A DNA stretch of 64,000 nt from Neostapfia colusana (taxonomy: Eukaryota; Streptophyta; Magnoliopsida; Poales; Poaceae). Of this stretch, positions 23,179 through 36,670 are shown one piece after another. The notes under the pieces are model-generated. The model saw only the letters and a program-made list of their open reading frames with translations, was not told the DNA's origin and did not search any database. The first letter of the stretch is position 1; each line of letters begins with the position of its first letter. The position numbers and the translations under genes are program-made. The stretch is from the NCBI GenBank assembly GCA_030760725.1, contig JASWHV010000009.1, positions 92,864,780-92,928,779 on the forward strand. The letters run 5' to 3'.

Positions 23179-24700
23179 GCTGCACGAAACAAATTTTGAG
23201 TCAATCAAAATTATATCCCAGCAGTAAGTAAAGATAATTAAAACATGAACATGTCATGAACTTTATGAAAGCATAACCACGTTCATGTTTAGACAAATCT
23301 TAAGTACACTAAACTAATCAGCTGGACTACCCTGACCAGTTCACACAAACTCCAAAATTTACTCATGTTAACTACAGATCCTTGACTTGAGTTCAATACC
23401 AAAGTTTTAGTAAACTTCAGTATCTTTCCAATGCTTATTCATATGCCTCTAGATCATTTCTGGATCAAAAGTCATGATTTTCCAAATTTGACAGAATTCC
23501 TTGATAAAATTTGCCAGCATCTCCTTTGTATGTGGCTACTTTATCACAGTTGTATATGCAAATACAATAAGAATCTGAACAAGATTTGAACTACAACAAT
23601 GTTGCAAATTTCATAACCTTTCCAACGTCATAGGCTCCTTAGAGATTTTTCTACAGAAAGTTATGGCTTAAAAACAGAAAGGTTCAGAGAGGTTTTTGCT
23701 GCTGTCCTGGTTCTGAACAGTTTGCTTTCAACTGGACTTTTCACCAAATTAACGTGTGATTTTGCTCTGGAGGTCTACAAAGAAGTTTTATAGCACTTGA
23801 AAATATTTCCAGAACTGTATCATACACTTTAATTGGGTAAAGCTACTCAGAGTTATGCTCTGTCAAAGTCCAGCAAGAATTCCTGCCAGAAACAGAGCAC
23901 TCTGTTTTTGAAATCTTTGAAGCCTAGTCATTCTATCATTTGAATCTTAGCTCAAAATAAGAGTTCAGTAACTAATATTTGTTTGAAACTTCCATTTTTA
24001 GTTGAAAGTTAGTTCATGAATCATTTCTTCATAGGGAAGAGGTTATTAAGTGTAGTACGGTGTCGATGCACCGTAAGAATCATGTTGGTACTACGTAGCC
24101 TCACCAAAGAAAATTCTAACCGGATTATACCGGCATATCCGTATTATCGGTGGCACTAAGACGGTCACTCGAAAATGTGTACTACTCGTACTACGGGTTA
24201 ATGGTTAATCCTGCATAAATGACGCTCAATCATCAGGTCCGGCTGCACACCGAACCTGGTCCCAATACAGTTCATACACCCGTCCGTCATCACTCGCATA
24301 GGTGTTCTCAAGCAAAACACGCCTTGAGCTACGTGTTCACGTTACTAACCAAGTGATGGGGTCTCCCATACTTGCCCATAGCACGCCAGGGAAGGGCGTT
24401 GCTCGAATACCCCAAACGACATGAAGAGTCGTAGAGGATACCAAAGCTGGCCGGGTTACCTGCCACCCGTGAGGCTCCACCCTTCAGCTTGTGCGCACTG
24501 GTGGACAGCGCTTACGTGCACCCCCCAAGACATATGAAGTCCCGAGATGCACGATTTTCCAAAATAAGCAAGTAAGTTAGGTTGCCACCTTCATTATAAG
24601 ATAATATAGTAGTCCTTATGTGGGCCTAGTACCGTTTCCTCACCGTATCCTAAGTTTTTGTCGTAATACGATCCTTATTCCATACGCTGTTACCAATGCG
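23179..24700 (-). other. Untranslated leader of element C
   Basis: About 1.5 kb between primer site and gag without a credible gene. Its distal half (24070-24600) is shared, in pieces, with 28804-29012 and 30820-31400, showing that these regions derive from related element leaders. Confidence 0.8.
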
Positions 24701-24712
24701 GCTCTGATACCA
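24701..24712 (-). other. Primer binding site (initiator tRNA-Met), element C
   Basis: Minus-strand reading TGGTATCAGAGC lies three bases inside the 5' LTR end at 24716. It is complementary to the 3' end of plant initiator methionine tRNA, the usual primer of these elements. Confidence 0.92.
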
Positions 24713-24715
24713 TGC

Positions 24716-27700
24716 TGTGAGGAACCCCGACACCCGTGTCACGGTGCTCTGCCGCTCGTCCGGGAATCGCATTGGGTGATGCTGTGTTATGTGGCACCTA
24801 ACAGCACACATATAAGGAAAACTGTATTACATAAATCAAAAGCGGAAGCTTACAAGTGTTCTTTGTAAATAGTTTACATCAAATAGCTACAGCAGAAGTC
24901 TATGAACAGCTCACGTCAAATAACTAATGAGCACTCGAGAAGAGGTCCAGCCCGCGGACTCCTCTCGCTAGCAACACGAAGACATGGCAGCGGCTCGGTT
25001 CTCCAAGTGTTACATGACTCAGAGTCTCCGGGTCTCACCGGACAACCTTCTTCATAAGCGTCGATGTTAACCTGCAAAACCACTCATATAGCAAGAGTGA
25101 GCACAAAGGCTCAGCAAGACTTAACCGTCTCTCCTAAAGCATGCAATTCTACATGAAAGTAACTTAAGACCTAAACATGTAAGTTGCAAAAAGACTCGCC
25201 TACGAGTTCGTCCTTAACTTTCAGATTTTTAGCCATCATAGTAGTGACCTTGCGCCCAGCAACATTGGAACTCCACAATGAAACAAGAAACACTTCATTC
25301 CAATGTTACTTGTCCCAAGGTGGAAATTAACTTTAATTTGCTCTATCTCTACTTCAAACAAGGTTTTCATGCAATTCCAATAACCATAACAGCAATTAAA
25401 ACTTGCAAACTGTTATCACACAACTTGCTTACTACGTCACAACACACTGAGCAAGCGGTACTCATAACCGCGAGGGACGGTGATTCGAATCAAACACTTC
25501 CCGGATAACTCGGCACATACGCCTACCTCAGAAGACCCAAATATGGCGTCCTTCATTACGTCGTATGTGGCAACCTTTCGCAGGACACTCGACTGTAGAA
25601 CCGATCACGCCGTCTCGGGCTCATAGGTCTAACTAGACGATATGGTACGCCTCTACAATCCAGTTAACCTGGTGCATCGGTTTCCTGGGTCCCATATAGC
25701 AGTAAGCATCCGGTACACAACTCAATACTTGCTCAGCAGGGCCGCACACGGCTCGGTCCTTAACCGACAGAGGCAGAGCTACTCGACCAAGACCTTGTCT
25801 TGTCGCAGCGTAACCCTCCTGCCCGGTCTCATCTAAGGGAACATAAATTTTAGTTTGCCTCTTTAAACCAAACCCGTGTGATTCCGACTATAACTCGTGA
25901 GTAGATTCCAACTACTCGACTTCTACCAGATGTCATAGCCTAATTAGCACAGCATTATTCTACAGCGGGGATACCCTGGACTCGAGGGTTTATTTGGTCA
26001 TGCAGTTGGAGTATAAATCAGTCCTAACTTAATGCACATACAAACTTTACCATAATAGTGAACAAAGTAAAACTTTATAAAACAACTAGATGCAAACTGG
26101 AGCTTGCCTTGGTTTTGCAGGTGACTAAGTATCTATTCAGTTAGTAAAGACCACTTGAGGCTTGATCACTCGCTTTCCTCCCTCTTTGATCTCCACTTCG
26201 ATTGCTTCACAATCTTCACGTAGATGCTACACGTTAGGAATATGCATATGTATTTAATTGTCAAACTTTTGCTAATGAGTTATAAAGAAAATTTAAAACT
26301 GGAAATCTGTTTAACAATTTTAAATGACACTGGTGCTAATGGTTTGGGTTTGGGTTAAGTAACATGATCAAGTGATAAGTGCATTTCATCACTTGTGTGT
26401 TACTCATCTAAAGAAGTTGAACAGAACAGTGGTAATCCAGAGCTCCAATGGAGCTGAAACTTTTCTTGTGAGTTCCTTGTCACAAGAATGTCATCGGGAC
26501 CAAAATTCAGAATTTTTCAATGACTAGATCACTCAGAACAATTCCCTAAGAATTTAGGCAAAAAGGAGTTAATTCTGAATAAATTTGCACTTTCATGCAA
26601 ATCCAAGTGAACCACAATTTCAAAAATAGCTCATGGATCATGCTTGAATTTTCCTAGGAATTTTGGAACTAGGAATTGCCCAGAACTGAATTTCCAAGTT
26701 TTGGAAATTCTCTGAAAATGTTTCTGTATTCATTTGAACACAGCATCTTGAAATCAGAATTCTCCTAACTAAATCAACTCCAAAAGAGCTGAAATTTTAA
26801 CAGGAGTTCACTAACATCCTAAATAATATTCTGGCAAAATTGGAGAATTTTTGGATGAACCAAACTCCCTCTAAAATATTTTTTCTGAAAAGATTTAAAA
26901 ACTTTTCCAGAATTAAATAATGACATTCATAGAAATTGGGTTGCACATTTGGATAGATCTTGCCAAGATGAATCTAACCGAATATGAATCACCCAATTTG
27001 GAGTTTCCTAGCACAAGTTATGAATTTTAAACTTTGCTAGAAATCTGGAATTAATTTCCCACAGAAAACCTACCCGGACCCACTATTTAAATGGCAGCCA
27101 ATGAGATACGAGGACACACGAGCCACAGGGTTGCAACCCGGGTATTCACACCCAATCCCCGGCCACAGAGGATCCTGGTTTTTAAATTATACCTGCTGAC
27201 AGGTGGGCCAGCCCTGGGTCTTCTTCTTCCTCGGTCAGTTTCCCGCGCCCGCGCCTCCCCCTCACCGGCAGCGTTGGCGCCCTCGCCGGACTCGGCTTCC
27301 CGGCCGCCTCTCGGCCTGATACTCGATGCCAGCGGGTTTTCGGGGATGGGAAAGCGATTTGCAGTTTCGGCACAAGCTCTCGAGGCCCGGAATCAGGTTG
27401 GCGGCGTGCAGCGGCATTCGGTGAAGCTCGGCGCCGATGACCGGTCACCCTAGCCCACGAAAACCATAAGTGATCGGCTCCAAAGCATCAGTGGCACCTA
27501 AGGAAGCTCAACATGAGCACAAACTAGCTCGGAAATGGTGGCTACTAGGGTTTCATCGGGCGCACGAGGGGTTCCGCCTTGGTTGAGCTCGGGAAAAAAT
27601 GAAATGGGCCGCTAACACCAGGTTTCAAGCTAGGGTTGCTAAGGAAAGTTGATCACTAGCTAGTCTAGCACTTTTGTGCATGATTTGGTGGCAAAACACA

Positions 27701-28788
27701 AGAGGTGTGATCGAATTTTGATAAATTCTCAACCAGGGTCACTTTGCACATGCCGGGAGAAATTCTCCGGATTGCAGCTCGATGAGCCTCGGCTTGAGCT
27801 GAGACTCGGTGAGGAGCAGCGCAGGTAGTCGGTGCGTCCTTGTGTGCCTTCGGTTGAGCGTGAATCCCCTCGTGTGAAGCTGTCCACGTGAGCTCGAGTG
27901 GATGCGATACTCGGCCGCCGTGAAACAGAACCACTTTTGGGTGATGGAAGCCGAGCTCGACCAGCTTTTGCTCCGAGGAGATGTAGGACACAGCTGTTGT
28001 GTGGTTTTAGCTGCTCTGGGAGCTTGGTGGCACAAGTTTGGATGGCTCCCGATCGATCAACGAGGAGGCGGCAGCGTGGTTGCTCCGTTCTTGCACGAGG
28101 AAGAAGCAAAACCGTGTGTTGCATCTTGTGAGCTAACGGATCACGCTGAACGTCCAGCACACGCACGAGCTGGTTGCCACACCGAGGAGAGATCGAGGTG
28201 GTGGCTTTGGCGTGAGCTTCGGTGGTGCTCCTGAGGAAGCCGGCTAGGGCGAGTGGGAATAGAGGAGAGCAGGATTACATCGGTTGTAAGTTTCCCTTCC
28301 ATAGACATGTGGGTCCCACTGCTTTTCTCCCCCAAAATATCTCCAATTTGGCACATTGCAAATTTCAGTCATGAAGAGCTCAAATTTTAAAGCCATTTGG
28401 AAAATTTGACAAGGTGTACTTCAGTTTCAAATTTGAATTCAAATTTCAATGAAATTCACAAGCCTCTTTGATATACATATCAATGTACCTCCAAATTTTC
28501 TCAAAATTTGTATTCCTCATAATTTGGACCTGAAGAATTCAAATATGGATTCAAACTTTTAATTTGGCGGCTGCAAAGGGGAGAGTTACAACCACAGTTT
28601 GCATCCTTCATTTAAAATGATCACCTTTGCATTCAAATGAACATTTGAATTCAAAGTGGACTTTAAATTATGTGATTGCACTTGACAACATTCACATGTA
28701 TAGAAAAGTTTTTGCATGTCCTATTTTTTTGGATTTGAACTCAACTTTATTCACAACTCAAGTTTTCCTTTTACAAGTTTTTGGGACT
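24716..28788 (-). repeat. 5' LTR of element C (4.07 kb, outer tip lost)
   Basis: Colinear with 14737-18650. It holds about 165 extra GC-rich bases near 27214-27410 not found in the 3' LTR, and it ends at GGGACT without the terminal TTTACA. No gene is credible inside; conserved open frames mirror the other LTR. Confidence 0.92.
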
Positions 28789-28797
28789 CAAGTTTTC
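28756..28797. repeat. 12-bp direct repeat at LTR breakpoint
   Basis: ACTCAAGTTTTC occurs at 28756-28767 inside the LTR and again at 28786-28797, exactly where LTR sequence stops. Such short copied filler is typical of end joining with template switching. Confidence 0.7.
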
Positions 28798-29012
28798 TTG
28801 GATGCTACTCGTCTACCGATTCGTGGTTAGACTACCTGCAAATAACTCATAAAATCATCGGGCTCGGCTGCACACCGAACCCGGTCCCAATACAGTTCAT
28901 ACACCAGTTCCGTCATCACTCCCACGGGTGTTCTCAAGCAAAACACGCCTTGAGCTACGTGTTCACGTTACTAACCACGTAACGGGGTCTCGCAAACTTG
29001 CCCGTAGCACGC
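28789..29012 (-). other. Leader fragment of a related element
   Basis: From about 28804 the sequence matches the leader of element C near 24180-24390 and element D near 30905-31100, same orientation. At about 29012 it joins LTR sequence (GATCCGGTCCGGCTC). Both edges are rearrangement junctions; nothing here is coding. Confidence 0.7.
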
Positions 29013-30716
29013 ACGGAAGATCCGGTCCGGCTCAACACAGTGGCTGACGTGTGGGACCCGCGGCCATCTTCTTATTCTTCCCCTCGCTCCCACGCGCGTC
29101 CGCGCCCGAGCTCGCCAGAACTTGCTCCTCCGGCCACCTCCCGTGCTCTAGCTCGCTGCTAGGCCCTAACCCGACATGAGGAGCACTCCAGTGAGGTTTC
29201 CCTACGCCGGCTGTGGCTCCTACCAAGATGCGATGACACAGCGGCTCATACCGACTCCGACGACGTCGTCCGCCATCTCTAGCCCGCCAAACCATGTGTT
29301 TTCAAGATCTACAGCACCTGTGTGACAGGTAGACGCTCGACTTGCACTTGGTTTAACTCGGAAGAGGTCCTAATTGAGCTCTTACCATGTGCCCGACGGC
29401 TTCCGCCATTGGCGCCGGTAGCAAAACTAGAAATGGGCTGTCTACCAAGGTTTTCACGCTAAGGTTGCGAAGGAAAGTTATTCACTACCGAGTCTAGCTC
29501 ATGTAGGTGCAGTTTGAGGATCTCTACATGATCATGTAGGTGCACCCAAAGGTCGGTCTGCACCGAATGGAAGGAAAAGACAAAATTTGTCGCCGGTGAT
29601 CGACCACTCGGGATATGGTTCGGAGGTGAGCAACACGAAGGCCTAACACGTCCCAGGATGCCTTAGCTTGGGCATGACACGTTCCTGTTTGGGCTGTCCA
29701 CGGGAGCCCGAGGTGCGGAAGAAACTTAGGTCACCAGAAAAGATTTTGGTATTGGTCGAAAACAACCGGACTCGGCTGGTTCCTGTGATGGGAAGGTAGG
29801 AGGAGAGGCTCTAGTACCGTTTTGCAGCTCAGAAGGAGTGTGGGTGCGGTGTTTGCCGGTTCCCTGATTGAACCCGAGGTAGTGGCGGCGATGGCAGCAT
29901 TTCTTGTGCGAGGGAGCAGAGGAATGAGCGAATTGCTTCTTGCCAGCTCGGCCTCGGGGATAAGACGGAGGGACATCAGCTGAGCGTGGGCGCACGCCGA
30001 GCAGGAGTTGGCAGCGGCGTCTGGCCCGGTGGCGACCCCAGCAGCGGCCCCAGAAACCGAGCCTCGGCAGTCTTCAGTCGGTTGATCACAGGAGAGGCTG
30101 ACATGTGGGCCCCACTCCCATTTTAACCTCTGGAATTCAATTTTTCCTACTGCTCTAAACAGTAGTGCCCCTAATACCCTTTGCAATTTGAATTATTCAC
30201 CAAATGCCTATTTGAAATTGGTACAATTCAAATTGTGAAGTGTTTGCCTATATTCATAGCACATATTCAGTTTGAAATTCAAATTGAATTTGAATTTGCT
30301 TAAATTGGCTCATGTCAAGATCAACTCCAAATGGAGTGACAATTGGTGTGTGAGCTCACAAAAATGTGCTGAGTGTGAATATGAATCCCACTTTTGAATT
30401 CATGGGATGAAAGGAGTTTGAATTTGAGTTCAAACTAGCCTCTTTCTAATTATACCCAAAAAATACCTCAAATTTTTTTTGGATTTGGGTGAAATTGGGC
30501 ATGAGCATTCCTAGCAAAGTGTATGAGTCTTTCATGTCCTCAGCCCCTATAAGATGAATGTGGGAAATACCACTTTTGCATCTTGTGAGTTTAGCCTCTA
30601 ATGACCATGTTGATGGTGTTTACTTGCTCTTCAAATGTGTTCATAAGTTTTCCTCAAATGAGGTGTGTGTGGTGTGATGAACACTTTGAATGTGTGCAAA
30701 AACTTAGGCCCTTACA
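29013..30716 (-). repeat. LTR (truncated) of element D
   Basis: A close copy of 9083-10801. On the minus strand it starts TGTAAGGGCC at 30716. Its distal half is missing at the 29012 junction. It resembles the LTR at 31435-42572 only in a diverged way. Confidence 0.78.
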
Positions 30717-31419
30717 CAAACCCAGTGTCCTAAAGATTAACAATTTGTTATCTTAGTTCCTTTTTCAACATTTTTATTAATGCAATCATGACTATTACAT
30801 GTCAGTACTAAGTTCCTCACAAAATGGAAAATCATAACCGGCTTACACTGGCATATATGTATTCAACGGTGGCACTAAGACGGTCACTCACAAACGTGTT
30901 CGACTCGGACTACGGTTTCGTGGTTAGTACCTGCATAAATTCCACACAATCGTCAGGTCCGGCTGCACACCGAACCCGGTCCCAATACAGTTCATACACC
31001 CGTCCATCATCACTCGCCCGGGTGTTCTCAAGACAAACACGCCTTGAGCTACATGTTCACGTTACTAACCACGTGACAGGGTCTCCCAGACTTGACCATA
31101 GCACGCTAGGGAAGGGCATTGCTCGAGTACGCCAAACGACATGAAGAGTCGTAGAGGATACTATAGCTGGCCGGGTTACCTGCCACCCGTGAGGCTCCAC
31201 CTTTCAGCTTGTGCGCACTGGTGGACAGCGCTTACGTGCACCCCGCAAGACATACGAAGTCCCGAGATGCACGATTTTCTTACATAACACATAAGTTAGA
31301 TTGCTACCTTCATAATAGGCTAATATAGTAGTCCTTATTTGGGCATACTAGCGAATCCTCACCGTAATCCTAAGTTTTCCCGTAATACCGTCCTTATTTA
31401 GTGTGCTATCCCCTAAGCA
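30717..31419 (-). other. Short non-coding body of element D
   Basis: About 700 bases lie between an LTR start (30716) and a primer site (31420). The body is leader-like sequence without gag or pol. The first 170 bases are shared with 10802-10976, so the LTR-to-leader junction existed before at least one of the two copies was made. This suggests a non-autonomous element; a shared segmental duplication is the alternative. Confidence 0.6.
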
Positions 31420-31431
31420 GCTCTGATGCCA
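31420..31431 (-). other. Primer binding site (initiator tRNA-Met, one mismatch), element D
   Basis: Minus-strand reading TGGCATCAGAGC differs at one base from the standard site and lies three bases from the LTR end at 31435. Confidence 0.82.
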
Positions 31432-31434
31432 GCC

Positions 31435-34267
31435 TGTGACAGACCGAAATCCGTACACCCAGGATCTCCGAGGGTGGTGCCGCACTATGCCACACCCGAC
31501 AGCACACATCATAAGGCAACATGATATTACATTGAAAACACTGAATATGTACACAAAGTGGCACAAACCTTCAGTTTACAGCTAATTACAGTGTTCTACA
31601 GCGCAAGCTAATTTTTACAACTCAGGCCCACCTACTAGCAAAAGTCGGTTGTCCAGCCCTACGGACAACTCACACTAGCTGCACTCATCTTCAGTGCGGC
31701 ATGTACGGCTCCCACTCAGTCATGGTCCTCGACGGAGGGTAGCCTTCTTTGGTGGACTCGTACCTCGAGTCCGTGGGGTATTTCTCACCTGGAAACACTC
31801 ATAGCAGCAACCGTGAGCACGATGGCTCGGCAAGTCTTAACCAACACTCCTACACAGGAAACTCTAGATGCCAGTCAAATCAAAAATAGGATGGCCATTT
31901 GCAGCAAGGACACGCCTACATGTTCATCTTTAATTCATCTTTTAGCCACCAGTTAACGGTTCATGAATCTGAAACTTAGTAAGCAATAATTGGTGGCACA
32001 CATGTAATAATACAAATTATTCATAACGGCAATATTGAAGCATAACATTCCATACATTAACCTACGTCACGACTCAGTGACCAAGTGGTACTCATCACTG
32101 TGAGGGACGGCGAGTCGACTCGATATACACCTGCAGGGATACCCGAATAGCATGTCACGTACACCCACCGGTGGAGCTGCACAGCATGCTGACTCGATGT
32201 CGTACGGGACAACCTTTCACCAAACAGCCCAAACGTCAAACCGGTCGCACCCAAACGGACAGGAGGTTCCCTACACGGAGCATCTCTCTATGTCCGTTAG
32301 CGGATATCCACTTTGCTGCCCTCAACCTACTCCTATAAATCGGTGCGTTATACCTCGACGCCCGGAGGTATAGGTTACATCAGTTTATCGGGGCCCATAT
32401 ATCCGTTGTGTCTTCGGTACGTTCAAACTTGATCAGCGTGGGCCGCACATGGGTCGGTCCTCAATCGACACGAACAAGGTGACGCACACAAGACTTTCTC
32501 TTGCTGCGTCCTAGCACCTGCCTAGTCTCATTTTGTTCTTACTAAAGTTTCCTCACAACTCGAACCAATCACATGTGTCCCGAAACCTTTACTCGCGAGT
32601 AGATTCCAACTACTCGACTTGTACTGAAGTCTATAAACATTAAGCTCAGCATGAACTACTCGAGGACTTAGACACTACCCTCACTCTTGTTGGAATAATC
32701 TGGTTATGCATTTGGGGTTTCATCCATCCTACACCTAATGCACATACATACTTCACACTAAGTGTATATAAAGCAAGACTTTATAAAACATGTTAAATGC
32801 AAACCGGGGCTTGCCTTGTTTCTGATGGTCGGATGTTAGTGTCTTGTCCAGAATTAGGAAGTCCAAAACTTCCGGGGTCTCTTTGCCTTCAGCGACTACA
32901 CGTAAGTACATTATTGATATGTCAATTTAATTGCAACGTTTAAATTTAGTATTTAAAGACTGTAACTGTAGCTATACATCCCATTTGGCTCTGAAATTTT
33001 TATGGTGGCTTGGTAAGGACCTATCCAGAGACTTGACCAAATTTCATTTGAATCAAAACTCATGTTAGCTCTGGACAAATAAAAGCCTAAATGGTCATTA
33101 CTAGAGCTTCTATGGATTTCTAGGGATTTTCATGGGTCAAACCATTACTTTCTGGAAACCAGAGTTTGAGATGGTTCTAATGGATTTGGTCTCATGTAAT
33201 TTGAAGAATCCTACAGGAAGTTATGCCCTAATCAAGATTTGAGAAAATCTGAAAAATGTTTCTGTACATTTTTCTATTTTCTCAGGGCAGTTCAATTAAT
33301 CACACCATTAGAGATACTAAATTAAATTGGATGGATCTGAAATTTTTCCTGTGACCCCAGGATTTTCCAATGAAGATCCTAGACAAATTTCAGAATTTTC
33401 CATAAAAGCAATCTCCAGATAAAATTCCCAACAGTTTAAAATTTATGGAATTAATTCTGGAAAAGGAATAAGTTTCATGAGCTGAAACTTATTTTGCTGC
33501 ATAGTACTCGAAGAGCTGAATCCAAAAAAATTTGATTCACAAAATTTGGACCATCCTAGCAAAAGTTATGGCTATTTGAAATTGAACCGAAATCTGAAAA
33601 ATCTTAGAAATGTTTAAACCCTGCATGCGGGCCCACCACACGCCTTCTTCCTCCTCGCGAGCGCCCGAGCTCGGTTGGCGGCACTCTCCTGCAAGGTCCG
33701 CCGGAAGGGGTTTCCCGGCCTCCTCTAGGACTAAGGCATGCCACCCCTACCTAACAGAGCTCTAGGTGGCCGGAAACTGGTCGACGACGGGCCGCGGCTA
33801 CGGGGCAACTCCGGCGACGTCGCCCGGCTCCTACAGAGGCTCATTCCGAGCAACTCTTGGCCCTACAGCTCCGTGGTGACCTGCTGCATGGACATGGCGT
33901 TAGTTCACCGTGAAAATGGCCGGAAATGGGAGTTCACCGTCGACCTAGGTCACATATCGGCGGCGACTTGAAAAACTCGACAAACATAGCCTATACTCTA
34001 TGGTTTTTGGTACTTTTTTATCCTAGATGGCTGTAGGAAGGTCTAGAACACGTGTGTAGCTCAGCATACGCTGTGGTGAGCTAAAACCCATGAATTTTGT
34101 AGTTTGGAGCGGCTCGGTTCTATGAACACCGAAACGTAACTGGGGAAATTCTCCCATGATGATGTATGAAATGACGAGCGGTTTGTACTGGCATGAAAAG
34201 CACCTTAGGGCGGTCGGTTCTTGTGTTGATCGTTGGCCACGAAATGGCTTGTATCCCTCAGGCGCCG
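31435..34267 (-). repeat. LTR of element D, distal part
   Basis: On the minus strand the LTR ends here next to the primer site; the plus strand reads TGTGACAGACCG at 31435. It is split at 34267 by element E and resumes at 41733. Together the parts give an LTR of about 3.7 kb. It is related to the LTR of element H (60720 on). Open frames such as 33738-33971 show no recognisable domain. Confidence 0.88.
34263..34267. repeat. Target site duplication of element E (left)
   Basis: GCCGG immediately before TGTGACACCC. The identical five bases follow the other end of element E at 41728-41732. Confidence 0.88.
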
Positions 34268-36444
34268 GTGTGACACCCGGTTCTGAAAATAGAACCATGT
34301 GAATGCATATGTGTGCCCAGAATGTTCATCACACATACACATGTAATCCACAAACTGAATTCAGGATATAACCACGAATAAATAGGGTTTAAGTACTTTA
34401 TTACAATTACTCAATGTCTCACTCATGAATGTCTATCTTATTCTTGAAGCGGAAGACTCTAAACGACAGCAGAAAGTGACTAAAGACAGCAGCCTCCATC
34501 TTCGACTCCACGGGCATGTTGACGGTAGTTCGCACGCCTAGTACTCCACATGGTCCTCGAAGTACTCATCTCCTGTAGCTGATGTTTATGTGGTAATGCA
34601 AGGGTGAGTACATGTCGTACTCAGCACGTGCGGAAAATGTATGACATGTAGCTTAGAACAAGGTATGGAATAAAAAGGCTCATTGCAGCAAGCAAATTTT
34701 ATCTCACAAACATGATAAAAACAGCAACTAAGTCTAGGTGAGTTTAATCCTAATATAACCAAGTAAAACAGCAATATTCTTTCATCATAATTCACCATTT
34801 ATCACGTCTCAACCAGTCATTAATCTTTCTCAAGTTCATCTCATACTCATGAATATTCATAACCATATCATATTCATATAACCGAAACCAAACTCATTTT
34901 CATGACTCAAAACAGTCCCAAAACAATTCCCAATGACCATACCACAAACATACCGAATAACCATCCCAAGATTTCCCTCTAATCATGGATGTTGGCCAGG
35001 TGCTTGTGACCGGAAGCATGGCTATCATGATAGTTTTACACTCTACAGAGGTGGCACCACTTTACCCACAAGTTCGTGATTTCGTCACCCGTCGGCGACT
35101 GCAGAACCTCCATTATACCAGTACACAACCATCATTGTATGGCCAAAAGATCACAAAATAGCCTTTAAAAGGAGCTACTAGATGTATAGACTCACTGAGG
35201 TTTCACTGGCAGGCTCGAATCACCATTCTCCCACCCACGGACCCCCTCTTGTGCCATGCAGTTCCCAGGGCAGTCTTCCTCGACTCCCATTCCCAGTGCC
35301 ATCCACGGTCCATAACAAGCTAGCAACACACCTAATTAATAAGCTAAGCCGCACCCATACTTGGCCTTATGGTGGCACTGTTTTCCTGGCATATTCTCGC
35401 ATGAACCGGTCCTTAGATCTACGGCAAGTACCACCATCTCATCCAGCAACATCCACGAACCAAGCTTGCCTAAATCTCCCCGATTCCATGCCCATTAACA
35501 TCATCAAGTTCTCATCATCATTATTCATATGAGTGCAGTAGCTAGACATGTTTTATTTCAGCTTCCCGTATCCCGTAGGTTAAGCAAACCAAAAAGGAAA
35601 AACTTCCATACCCAACTCATCAACTTTCCCGGCGACAAGGATGGTTAACAAAACTAGTAAACTCCTATAAAAGGGTGTCCCATCAAGTTGACTCAAGCAT
35701 ACAAGTTTTCGCAAACAAATACACTTTCAAAACATGGGGTCAATATGGTCAAGGGGCACTTGCCTTGCTCTCGTGGTTCGTGTTGCTCAAGCGTCTCGAA
35801 ATCTCGGTGCTGTAGTTCCTCGTAGATGGCCTCTTGAGCTTGTCCTTCTACTCACGACCACGCACATACAAAATTTACAGCAATCAATCATCATGCACAA
35901 ACTTTACTCAAGATGCAATGGGTAGATGAATGCAAATCCTATGGTGCTGTTTTATTAATCCAGTTTGTACGTGTTCTTGCATGTTTTAATGGGCTTTCAT
36001 GGGGTTTTATGATGAACAAGGGTGTAGGGATCAAGTGTGGACGTTGTGATGATCTTGACTCAAGATCTAGATCAATTCCACCATCAAAAATCGATCAAAA
36101 CACGATCTGTCCACACGCAAAAGTTTCTGCTCGAAGGGGGTGAACAAAACGGATGCGTAGAAACAGCGGCGACGCCATAAGATGGGTAATGGGGACCTAC
36201 CTCACTTTATTTTGGTGGAAGGGCCTTCCTCCTAGCAATGGCAGCAGTGGTGAATTTTTCTATGGAAAATTTTGGTAGGACAGATCGTTGGGCTTCTTCT
36301 CCGGCGATGGCAGGGCTCGACGGGGCTCGACGGCGGCTAAATTCCGGCAAGGAGGGGAACTTGGCGACTTGGCAGAAAGGAAGGGGTCTTGGCAGCAGGG
36401 GGGGACGACCAAAAGAGAGAGGGGTCGGCCAAGGGGGTGGGGGT

Positions 36445-36454
36445 TATATTTATA
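36445..36454 (-). promoter_or_regulatory. Putative TATA box of element E LTR
   Basis: The minus strand reads TATAAATATA about 640 bases into the LTR, just downstream of the tandem array and before GC-rich sequence. This is where an RNA polymerase II LTR promoter would be expected. Transcription from it is inferred only. Confidence 0.5.
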
Positions 36455-36670
36455 AGGGGGGAAAGGAGAGTCCTACTCCAATTGGAGCTCAAATAAGAGT
36501 CCTATTAAATTTTTTTTTGGATCTTAACAAACATATCTCTTGCGATGCGGCAGCCTTGGGGATTTTATCCCCAAAATGGGGGGGGGTTTCCTTTTTTGGG
36601 AATTTGGGAAATTAGAAATTTTGGGAGAAATTTGGGAATGACTCATTTCAGCTATCTTTTTCCCATTCCT

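Larger units (their letters stand above)
14737..28788 (-). mobile_element. Ty3/gypsy chromovirus retrotransposon C (near complete)
   Basis: Two homologous LTRs in the same orientation (24716-28788 and 14737-18650) bracket a primer binding site, leader, gag, pol and polypurine tract on the minus strand. In a 200-base sample (17041 versus 27011) I count about ten differences, so the copy is not recent. The outer tip of the 5' LTR is lost: after GGGACT at 28788 the expected last bases (as at 18645-18650) are replaced by foreign sequence, so no target duplication can be tested. TATAA at 14732-14736 is the candidate on the other side. It lies inside element B's extra ORF. Confidence 0.95.

Noticed and set aside
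24701..24712. tRNA-like 3' end sequence
   Set aside because: Only the short primer binding site complementary to initiator tRNA is present; no tRNA gene can be folded around it.
33738..33971. Possible host gene in GC-rich sequence
   Set aside because: It lies inside an LTR with related sequence at 43200-43450 and 63000 on; no recognisable domain.
35182..35532. 116-codon plus-strand open frame
   Set aside because: Antisense to the element E LTR and without recognisable motifs; no independent support.
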